Source: an uncultured Acetatifactor sp.
GTDB taxonomy: Bacteria > Bacillota > Clostridia > Lachnospirales > Lachnospiraceae
Direction of reading: 5' to 3'
Length of the DNA: 8,217 nucleotides
NCBI GenBank assembly: GCA_910585805.1
Contig: CAJUFB010000002.1
Span: 61,797-70,013, forward strand
The position numbers were made by a program, and so were the translations under genes. Under the pieces are notes generated by a model, which was given only the letters and a program-made list of their open reading frames with translations, ran no database searches and was not told the origin of the DNA. Positions 1 through 5,865 of the stretch are shown here, piece after piece (position 1 is the stretch's first letter; every line of letters begins with the position of its first letter).

Positions 1-255
1 CTGTCCGTCTTCCCATTCCGCCGCTTCCGCGTACTCCCGGTTCGGATCCTCCTGTACGTCTTCCCATTCCGCCGCTTCCGCGTACTCCCGGTTCGGATCC
101 TCCTGTCCGTCTTCCCATTCCGCCGCTTCACCGTGCTCCTGGTTCAGATTCTCCTGTACACCTTTCCATTCCGGCGCTTCTATATACCCCTGGTTCGGAC
201 CTTCCTGTACGCCTTCCCATTCAGAGGCTTCTCCCCCGCCGAAGCCCTGCCATGA
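1..255 (-). repeat. 51-bp in-frame tandem repeat (17-residue protein repeat)
   Basis: Copies lie at 1-51, 52-102, 103-153, 154-204 and, strongly diverged, 205-255. Copies 1-51 and 52-102 differ at a single base, 103-153 differs from 1-51 at six bases, and 154-204 differs at many more. The period is a multiple of three, so it is kept in frame and encodes a unit close to AEWEDVQEDPNREYAEA. Each unit has a fixed Trp, a Gln-Glu pair, an Asn and an aromatic or His position in a strongly acidic background. Looser relatives of the unit (YGKAPAW, YGEEPAW, EEPAWTDG) extend N-terminally to about residue 618. The array touches the window edge, so the copy number is unknown. Confidence 0.95.
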
Positions 256-2280
256 CGATTCTTCCATATTGCCGTTTTCTTCCACGTATTCCATTCCACC
301 CCGGCCATCCGTCCATGCCGGCTCTTCTCCATAATACGAAACGGCTTCTCCTTCCATATCCCGGGATTCTTCCGCGTGGTCCAGACCCTTTTGCCTGTTA
401 TTCCATGCAGGAGCTTTTCCGTACCCCGAATTTTCCTGCTCCGACATGCCTGCTCTCTCCGCAGATCCCGGTGCTTCCGCATAATCGGCGTTCATTCTGT
501 CTCTGCCGGCTTCTCCATAACCGGATGTCGCCGTATGCTGCACTGCCGTTTGATCCCCGGCGCGTTTTTCCGGCGGCACCAGCTCCTCCGCTGCTTTCAC
601 ACCTGCCAAAACAGCAGCCGCTCCTGTCGTCCCTTTCGTATTCGCGGCAGACGAACGCTCCTGTGATGTCCCCTCCAGCTGCTCCAGCAATCCGTCTCTG
701 ACAGCGGCTTCGAATTCGGTAAACATGGGACCTGTCTGGCGAAGAACATGCTGCCGCACTTCCTCCCTGCACTTTTCCTCATTCGCCTTCTTCATCCGCT
801 CCCACTCGGCCAGAATATCATCTATCTTCATCTGACCGGTAATCTGCCGCTCCACAGCCGCACGCTCCGGCAATACCATGCTGATCTGTCCGTCCGTCTC
901 CTGCAAAAGCACATCCGCCAGTTCCCCGGGGAGCTGAGCCTGCTTCTCCATCGTTTCCTTCCGCATCTGATCCATAACTGCCACGGAAGTATCTTCCGAT
1001 GCCGACGCAACAGCTTCCGTACTGCCGGAAGGCTGTTCTGCCCCAGTCTCCCGCTTCTTCTCCGGAGTGTCCGCCCGTTCTGCGGCAGCATCGGCACCCG
1101 AATAAGCCGGATTCTGTCTCACAGCGTTCTCCCCATCGTCACCGGCCCCATTGGGAAATGCGGCCGCCTGAGCCGCACCGGCCTGCTTCGCGTCCTCGAA
1201 TACAGTCCCCTTCCCAACTGCGGCCAAAGCCGCTTCCTCTATCTCCCCGGTTTCCCCGAAAAAGATTTCCGTCCCTTCCATCTCCGCATCGTTCGGAAAA
1301 GCTTCCTCACCGGCATTGCCGCCATAGATGCCCGTTTCCTCCGCGCCAAGCACTTCCTGCAGCCCCGCTGCCAGCTCCTCCTGGAGATTGATGGTATTGT
1401 ACTTGCCCACATCCATGGTCTTGACCTGAATATCCATCTCTTCCGGCGCAGTTTCTCCGCCTGCATTCTGAGCTTCCCATGTATCTTCCGGTATATCGCC
1501 GTCCTGCCGGAAGGGCGGCACCGCTTCCTGCCGGCCTTCGTAAAGATACTGTCCGTCATAATACTGTGCGTCCGTCTCTTCCGTGTACTGTTCCGCCGTT
1601 TCTTCCACATATTCGTCATAACGGTGGTCATAAGCTTCCTGTTGGGCGAAAGACAGAGGCTGATGGAGCATTTTCAGTTCCATCGCCTTTATCACATATT
1701 TGCCCTCTCCAAACCACAGGATCAGTTCATCGCACTCCTCCACACAACGAGTAGCCAGCCCTACCCTGTGATAAAGGTATGCCAGCTCATAGGCCCATTT
1801 TTCCCTGTAGTCTCTCTTCTTTAGCTCTTCCAGTACACCGATGCGCTCCTCCAGGTTCACATTCTGCGCCTCATAGAGCTTATACTGCAGAATATAACGC
1901 TCCGGATCCTTCGGCGCCACACGCATAAACTCATTGTAGTAACTTACCGCCTGAACGAATTCCTCTGTCTTGATACACAGCTCACAGAGCGAATAGCATA
2001 TGGTCCTCCCCCCAGGCTTCTTCTCATAAGCCAGCAGCAGCATATTCTTCGCGTCTTCATACCGTCGGTTCACTTTATACAGATCGCTGACCGTACAGAG
2101 CATCATAACGCTTTTCACCCTGCGCCAGTCAATGGTATCCGCAATCTCCGCAGCCTCTGCGTACGCCCCTTCCGCTATCAGCGTTTTTATCTCTTCCGAC
2201 CTTACTTTATACTCATATTTATCCAAGGTAATCTGCCCCTCTTCCGGTAAAAAAGCAATCGGGAAATCCGTCTTATACAC
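1..2280 (-). CDS. Large TPR-like protein with acidic low-complexity middle and 17-residue repeats (3' end outside window)
   Basis: An open frame runs from GTG at 2280 to the left edge without a stop, giving 760 visible residues. Residues 1-210 are helical and TPR-like, for example AYAEAAEIADTIDW at 39-52, RYEDAKNMLLLAYEKKPGG at 73-91 and EFVQAVSYYNEFMRVAPKD at 107-125. Residues about 220-440 are rich in Glu, Ala and Gly, broken by a conserved-looking patch at 286-310 (VKTMDVGKYNTINLQEEL). A charged helical patch at 477-540 includes ITGQMKIDDILAEWERMKK. From about 585 the chain becomes acidic and repetitive, ending in 17-residue repeats. There is no signal peptide or membrane segment, so it is probably cytoplasmic. 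From memory, related Lachnospiraceae proteins continue into a P-loop ATPase-like domain; that part would lie outside the window and is inference. GTG is preferred because homologues as I remember them begin MYKTDFPIAF or similar; TTG at 2289 is an in-frame alternative. The function is unknown; TPR suggests protein-protein contacts. Confidence 0.85.
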   Translation of the reverse strand, partial: MYKTDFPIAFLPEEGQITLDKYEYKVRSEEIKTLIAEGAYAEAAEIADTIDWRRVKSVMMLCTVSDLYKVNRRYEDAKNMLLLAYEKKPGGRTICYSLCELCIKTEEFVQAVSYYNEFMRVAPKDPERYILQYKLYEAQNVNLEERIGVLEELKKRDYREKWAYELAYLYHRVGLATRCVEECDELILWFGEGKYVIKAMELKMLHQPLSFAQQEAYDHRYDEYVEETAEQYTEETDAQYYDGQYLYEGRQEAVPPFRQDGDIPEDTWEAQNAGGETAPEEMDIQVKTMDVGKYNTINLQEELAAGLQEVLGAEETGIYGGNAGEEAFPNDAEMEGTEIFFGETGEIEEAALAAVGKGTVFEDAKQAGAAQAAAFPNGAGDDGENAVRQNPAYSGADAAAERADTPEKKRETGAEQPSGSTEAVASASEDTSVAVMDQMRKETMEKQAQLPGELADVLLQETDGQISMVLPERAAVERQITGQMKIDDILAEWERMKKANEEKCREEVRQHVLRQTGPMFTEFEAAVRDGLLEQLEGTSQERSSAANTKGTTGAAAVLAGVKAAEELVPPEKRAGDQTAVQHTATSGYGEAGRDRMNADYAEAPGSAERAGMSEQENSGYGKAPAWNNRQKGLDHAEESRDMEGEAVSYYGEEPAWTDGRGGMEYVEENGNMEESSWQGFGGGEASEWEGVQEGPNQGYIEAPEWKGVQENLNQEHGEAAEWEDGQEDPNREYAEAAEWEDVQEDPNREYAEAAEWEDGQ

Positions 2281-2300
2281 AGCACCCAATATTACTTCTT

Positions 2301-2329
2301 AGTGTAACATACCCCCTTGTATCTGTCAA
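2301..2329 (-). promoter_or_regulatory. Housekeeping-sigma promoter with extended -10 for the TPR gene
   Basis: On the minus strand a perfect -35 box TTGACA (2324-2329) is followed after exactly 17 bases by TACACT (2301-2306), which matches TATAAT at four of six positions. A TG one base upstream of the hexamer makes it an extended -10. The expected transcription start is near 2293-2295, only about 13-15 bases before the GTG at 2280. The promoter begins 14 bases after the terminator at 2343-2393, so the large gene should be its own transcription unit. Confidence 0.75.
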
Positions 2330-2342
2330 AAGAAATGTGCAG

Positions 2343-2393
2343 AAAAAAGCGCTTTCCGCAGAACCAGAGCATTCTGTCGGTAAGCGCTTTTTC
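2343..2393 (-). terminator. Bidirectional Rho-independent terminator
   Basis: Arms AAAAAGCGCTT (2344-2354) and AAGCGCTTTTT (2382-2392) are perfectly complementary over 11 bases. The stem continues inward through CCG/CGG and CAGAA/TTCTG, with one T:T mismatch and one bulge, to an 8-base loop. On the minus strand the hairpin ends in a run of six T, so it should end transcripts coming from rsmA. The A-run on the other side would also make it work in the plus direction, although no plus-strand gene is visible. Confidence 0.9.
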
Positions 2394-2676
2394 CATTTAT
2401 TCAGGCTTTGCGGAATGATCTCCGCTGACCAGGGGTATCTCAGAACGGACTTTCATTCTTATGTCCGGTTCCCGTCCGGCTGTTTAAAGGTCCAATATAT
2501 GGCAGGGCTTGCGGTAAAACACCAGCGGGAGCTTAAGCCCGGGATTCTTCACTCTGACATCCGGCGTCATGTCTATATTGTCCGCTCCCCGACAGCCTCC
2601 CGGCAACACAGCCGGATTACCCGCATCCAGCTCGATTCCTCAGACAATCAAGTCGAGCCGGCAAGCGTCGCGACTT
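2394..2676. other. Untranslated region after rsmA, no confident gene; one stem-loop at 2627-2661
   Basis: This stretch lies between the rsmA stop and its terminator. A stem-loop with 9-base arms (CCAGCTCGA at 2627-2635 and TCGAGCCGG at 2653-2661, one G-T wobble) starts 16 bases after the rsmA stop, but it has no T-run. A minus-strand frame is open from about 2643 down to a TAA at 2484-2486. Its codons look like those of the neighbours, and its end reads LKLPLVFYRKPCHILDL. The only ATG (2570) would give 28 residues and lacks a well-placed ribosome binding site. I do not recognise the peptide. It may be the remnant of a lost gene, or chance. Confidence 0.5.
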
Positions 2677-3525
2677 TCACAGCAAACTGCTCAACTCCGC
2701 AAACTGCTCCAGCGAAAGCGCCTCCCCCCTGACCGCGGCAGGCAGTCCCATGCGCTCCAGCGCCTGACATGTCCGCTCCTTGGAAATTCCCGGTTCCTGC
2801 CCATTTGCAAGACTGTTGGCAAGCGTCTTCCTGCGCTGGTTAAAGGCAGCCCGGATGACAGCAAACAGCTTTCTTTCATCCTCCGCATGCACAGGCGGCG
2901 TCTCATATCTGTCCATGCGGACAACGGCACTGCCCACATTGGGCCTGGGAATAAAGCAGTTCGGCGGCACATTCGCCACGATTTCAGGCCTGGCATAATA
3001 CTGCACCGCAAGGGAAAGGGCGCCGTAATCCTTGCTCCCCGGCCCCGCCTGCATCCGTTCCGCCACTTCCTTCTGCACCATCACCGTGATACTCTTCAGC
3101 GGCACATGATCCTCAAATAGTCCCATGATAATGGGCGTGGTTATGTAATAGGGCAGATTGGCGACCACCTTCAGCGGTTTCCCCCGCTCTTCGGCAAGCC
3201 CTTTCACATCCATTTTCAGAATATCCTGATTGATAAGCGTCACATTGCCGTAAGCGGACAGCGTCTCCTCCAGGATCGGGATCAGATTTCTGTCGATTTC
3301 CACTGCCACCACTTCCCCTGCCCGCTCCGCCAGATACTGGGTCATGGTGCCGATGCCAGGCCCGATCTCCAGTACGCAGTCCTCTTCGGTAATCCGGGCG
3401 GCACCGATGATCCTGTCCAGTACCCTGGTGTCAATCAGGAAATTCTGTCCGTATTTTTTCTGAAAATTAAACTGATGCTTCTGCAGCACTTCTATTGTAT
3501 TGCGGGGAATTCCCAAATCCGCCAT
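2677..3525 (-). CDS. rsmA: 16S rRNA (adenine1518-N6/adenine1519-N6)-dimethyltransferase RsmA (KsgA)
   Basis: This is a 282-residue methyltransferase, the usual length for RsmA/KsgA. The enzyme uses S-adenosylmethionine to dimethylate two adjacent adenines in the 3'-end hairpin of 16S rRNA, a late quality step in small-subunit assembly; its loss gives kasugamycin resistance. Visible motifs are KKYGQNFL (23-30), the SAM-binding loop EIGPGIGT (53-60), the acidic ribose-binding VEID (75-78), catalytic NLPYYITTP (123-131), QKEVAERM (151-158), FIPRPNVGSAVV (191-202) and FNQRRKTLANSL (228-239) in the C-terminal helical domain. The ATG at 3525 follows AGGAGAAGGAAGAA, a suitable ribosome binding site. 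It lies 229 nt downstream of the HAD gene, and I find no convincing promoter between them. Its transcript should end at the terminator at 2343-2393. Nothing essential is missing. Confidence 0.98.
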   Translation of the reverse strand: MADLGIPRNTIEVLQKHQFNFQKKYGQNFLIDTRVLDRIIGAARITEEDCVLEIGPGIGTMTQYLAERAGEVVAVEIDRNLIPILEETLSAYGNVTLINQDILKMDVKGLAEERGKPLKVVANLPYYITTPIIMGLFEDHVPLKSITVMVQKEVAERMQAGPGSKDYGALSLAVQYYARPEIVANVPPNCFIPRPNVGSAVVRMDRYETPPVHAEDERKLFAVIRAAFNQRRKTLANSLANGQEPGISKERTCQALERMGLPAAVRGEALSLEQFAELSSLL

Positions 3526-3684
3526 TTCTTCCTTCTCCTGTTATACATGTGAACCTGTTTGTCTGTTTTCCATACCACGCATCTGTAATACTGACTCAGT
3601 CTTTACTCATGCATCTCATTCTGTCCTGCGAAAATACATTGCTTTCAAAAGACATCCCGCTTTCTTCCTGTTCTTAAACTCCCC

Positions 3685-3708
3685 CGGTACCGCCCGACGG
3701 CAATACCG
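3685..3708 (-). other. Strong hairpin between the HAD gene and rsmA
   Basis: The arms at 3685-3694 and 3699-3708 pair over all ten positions around a 4-base loop, with two G-U pairs when read on the minus strand. It starts about 47 bases after the HAD stop codon and sits about 160 bases before the rsmA start. No T-run follows in either direction, so it is not a standard intrinsic terminator. It could be an RNA-processing or stability element at the 3' end of the HAD message, or have no role. The rest of this 229-nt gap shows only a short perfect palindrome, ACTGACTCAGT, at 3590-3600. Confidence 0.5.
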
Positions 3709-3754
3709 TTCAGGCAGTCGCTTCCCAGAATGCCGTTTTTCAGATTATCGCCTT

Positions 3755-4408
3755 TCAGCCTGTCTCCTCCCGCAGATAATCCATCACCTCAAACAAATCC
3801 TTCCTGACCAGGAAACTCAATCTCCGCATCTCCTCATCAGGCGCTATCATATCCGGCACCATAACAGGACGCATCCCCGCGGCATGAGCGGAACGGATAC
3901 CGTTAGGAGAATCTTCAATGGCGTATGCCTCTTCCGGCTCCACGCCCAGTTCCCGGCATGCCATCAGATAGATATCCGGCCGGGGCTTGGAATGCTCTAC
4001 CATGTCTCCGGTGATCACCGTCTTAAAATATTCCCGAAAACCAGACTGCTCCAGATGACCGAAAACGGAGGAACTCCTGGTGGAAGAAGCCAGCCCCACC
4101 GCATAACCCGCGCTTCTCAGCCACTGCAGGATCTCAGGCGCTCCCGGCTTGACAGGCAGGCCGTTCTCCCTCATATAAGCCTGAAACCAATCCGACGCCT
4201 CCTGTCTGAAGCGCGGATAATCGAAATCCTCCCCGTAGGCCTTCATCACAATCTGCCTGCTGTCATTGGAATTCAGCCCGATACATTGGGGAAAAACCTT
4301 CTCCATATCCGCCATGCCGTTCTTCTCCGCCACTGCCATCCATGCTTTCATGCATACAATCTCCGTGTCAAACAGGACACCGTCCATGTCAAAAACCACC
4401 GCTTTCAT
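3755..4408 (-). CDS. HAD-superfamily hydrolase, beta-phosphoglucomutase-like (subfamily IA)
   Basis: This is a 217-residue soluble protein with all four HAD motifs. Motif I is DMDGVLFDTE starting at Asp7, with the nucleophile Asp7 and acid/base Asp9. Motif II is ASST with Ser108, motif III is Lys141 in HSKPRPD, and motif IV is EDSPNG with Glu165 and Asp166. The helical segment between about 15 and 85 is the cap inserted after motif I, as in phosphoglycolate phosphatases and beta-phosphoglucomutases. These enzymes act through an aspartyl-phosphate; the substrate cannot be read from the sequence and is probably a small sugar phosphate or related metabolite. The ATG at 4408 follows a good AAGGAG site (4415-4420). 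The gene begins 90 nt after the DHHW gene ends, with no terminator visible between them, so co-transcription is likely. A sugar-related role would suit the glycan-modification genes upstream, but that is inference. Confidence 0.93.
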   Translation of the reverse strand: MKAVVFDMDGVLFDTEIVCMKAWMAVAEKNGMADMEKVFPQCIGLNSNDSRQIVMKAYGEDFDYPRFRQEASDWFQAYMRENGLPVKPGAPEILQWLRSAGYAVGLASSTRSSSVFGHLEQSGFREYFKTVITGDMVEHSKPRPDIYLMACRELGVEPEEAYAIEDSPNGIRSAHAAGMRPVMVPDMIAPDEEMRRLSFLVRKDLFEVMDYLREETG

Positions 4409-4498
4409 TTGTTTCTCCTTATTTCCCTTCTATCTTCTTCACGTTTTTACCGTTTCTTCCTGTAGAGCGCCTGGGAAAGAACACCGGAAAAGGATGTC

Positions 4499-5620
4499 CT
4501 ACTCAAGATAAACGAAATCCTCCAGAAAATGGATACAGTTATAAAGCACCAACACATCCATCCCCTCCTCCGGCTCATAGCTTTCCATAAACCGGAACAG
4601 CCTTCCGTTAAAATACCGCAGATCCAGCACATAGATTTTCTCATAATAGGGAAGCAGCAGCGGCACAAAGCAGTTCGCATAGGAATCCTTTATCACAAAC
4701 AGTGTCTTTCCGTTCCGATAATCCGTCCCGATCTCTATGAAAGCATGATTGTCATCCAGGAAAAAGCCGTATTTGTTCTTGCCCTTCAGGTAAGATTCCT
4801 CGTAGCAGCTGTTCCGAATGTCTTTCAGATCGTAAGTCACCGTCACGGGGCGCTCTGCAGTCTCCGGAAACCAGTAAATAGAATCCGCCTGTACATCCAG
4901 ATTGACCTTGGACTGCAGCGTTCCCAGAAACTCCGTCGTCACAGGCTTCATGGCATTTTTACCGTAGAGATCTCCCCGCCTTCCCAAACTTTCCGTCCAG
5001 GCCAGGTAGCCATACCAGGCGCCCAAAGTGGTCCAATGGTGGTCTGTACGGTAATAAATCTCTTCACCGGAATGCCGGCGCAGCGCGGAATATACATCTA
5101 TATAATGTTCTGCTCCGATCTGCAGCGCGGCCTTTTCCAGAAATGCCGCCTGGTCATAATACGGCGCCCAGCGCGGCATCTTGTCCGTAAGGATATTATC
5201 CGCCGTGGGCACCAGCATCACATCGGCATCCCACCTCTTCACCAGCTTCTCCAGAAGAAGAAGCTTCTTCGTCTCCTGTACATGGGTATATGCCCCAGGC
5301 AGATGCTGTTCGATCAGGCAGCCGCCCTCCCCCAGGTATACCCCGTTGATCTCCTGTTTCTGCAGGGCCAGATCCAGATAAGTCTTCATGGTGATCCACT
5401 TATCCCTCCCCACAAACTGCTCTGTCAGATAAGCCTCATACTCCTGGGTGTACGCCCCCTCTATCAGGGACTCCCAGGACCATTCTGGCCTGGCGGCCAG
5501 CATCTTATTCTCCGTCTCCGAAAAGCTTCGGTCCCTCTGGATCAGATCAGAGGCCGTGAAAACAAGTATTATGGCTGACAACAGCAGGATCGTAGATATA
5601 GCACTTCTTTTTTCGTCCAT
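4499..5620 (-). CDS. DHHW-family protein, AlgJ/AlgX-like putative O-acyltransferase partner of MBOAT
   Basis: The protein has 373 residues. Residues about 9-23 (STILLLSAIILVFTA) form one N-terminal membrane anchor or uncleaved signal, leaving the rest outside the cell. The segment at 32-75 (FSETENKML, ARPEWSW, EQFVGRDKW) is typical of the DHHW family. The name-giving motif is YYRTDHHWTTLGA, with Asp193, His194, His195 and Trp196. A downstream FVIKDSYANCF gives Ser313. By analogy with AlgX and AlgJ, where Asp-x-His and a later Ser form the catalytic set, Asp193, His195 and Ser313 are the likely active residues. These SGNH-like proteins take an acyl group delivered by an MBOAT partner and place it on a polysaccharide. 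The partner MBOAT gene lies just upstream. The ATG at 5620 follows AGAGGA (5630-5635). The glycan acceptor is not identifiable here. Confidence 0.92.
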   Translation of the reverse strand: MDEKRSAISTILLLSAIILVFTASDLIQRDRSFSETENKMLAARPEWSWESLIEGAYTQEYEAYLTEQFVGRDKWITMKTYLDLALQKQEINGVYLGEGGCLIEQHLPGAYTHVQETKKLLLLEKLVKRWDADVMLVPTADNILTDKMPRWAPYYDQAAFLEKAALQIGAEHYIDVYSALRRHSGEEIYYRTDHHWTTLGAWYGYLAWTESLGRRGDLYGKNAMKPVTTEFLGTLQSKVNLDVQADSIYWFPETAERPVTVTYDLKDIRNSCYEESYLKGKNKYGFFLDDNHAFIEIGTDYRNGKTLFVIKDSYANCFVPLLLPYYEKIYVLDLRYFNGRLFRFMESYEPEEGMDVLVLYNCIHFLEDFVYLE

Positions 5621-5665
5621 ATGGAAACATCCTCTTTAACTGTGAAGCAAAGCCTGGTACTTTCT

Positions 5666-5737
5666 ATTTCGCACTTTGTATTGCACATTTCCACCGCACA
5701 CTTTGCATTGTATGCTTCTCATTTTGCATTTCGCACT
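5666..5737. repeat. Degenerate short repeats built on TTTGCA / TTTCGCAC
   Basis: ATTTCGCACT occurs exactly at 5666-5675 and again at 5728-5737. CACTTTGTATTG (5673-5684) recurs as CACTTTGCATTG (5699-5710), and TTTTGCATTT follows at 5722-5731. On the minus strand this reads as loosely repeated AATGCAAA/GTGCGAAAT words. It is low-complexity DNA lying between the MBOAT stop and the DHHW start, about 45 bases before the DHHW ribosome binding site. A TACAAT word (rc of 5707-5712) resembles a -10 box but has no matching -35. No function can be assigned. Confidence 0.6.
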
Positions 5738-5816
5738 ACCCATTCTGCTGCCAACTGTGTCAGTGCCGTCCTTAACAGCACAAACCATCCGGAAAACGCT
5801 GCCAACATGACACAAA

Positions 5817-5859
5817 CCGCTTTTCCCGGCTCGCAGGAAGTCCCGTAACGTAAAAGCGG
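5817..5859 (-). terminator. Possible weak terminator or attenuator after the MBOAT gene
   Basis: Perfect 8-base arms CCGCTTTT (5817-5824) and AAAAGCGG (5852-5859) enclose a 27-base loop. On the minus strand the hairpin starts 6 bases after the MBOAT stop and is followed by TTTGTGTC, a poor T-run. The long loop makes it a weak terminator at best. Partial read-through into the DHHW gene is likely. Confidence 0.3.
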
Positions 5860-5865
5860 AAGTGT

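Noticed and set aside
1..255. CRISPR-like regular repeat
   Set aside because: The 51-bp units follow each other without spacers, keep one reading frame, and drift gradually. They are coding tandem repeats.
748..1824. Long plus-strand open frame opposite the TPR gene
   Set aside because: It is a codon-bias shadow: the minus-strand frame is open for 760 codons with recognisable family segments. The plus-strand product is rich in His, Leu, Pro and Arg, without any domain.
2337..3120. Two plus-strand frames over the rsmA 3' region and its downstream gap
   Set aside because: Most of their length is antisense to rsmA. The first begins next to the terminator arm, and neither has a ribosome binding site or a recognisable domain.
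3540..3545. TATAAC as a -10 box for rsmA
   Set aside because: There is no matching -35 at 16-18 bases, and a start from it would place transcription inside the ribosome binding site.
4529..5578. Plus-strand open frame of 349 residues opposite the DHHW gene
   Set aside because: The minus strand encodes a clear DHHW protein with catalytic motifs and a ribosome binding site. The antisense frame has no recognisable motif.
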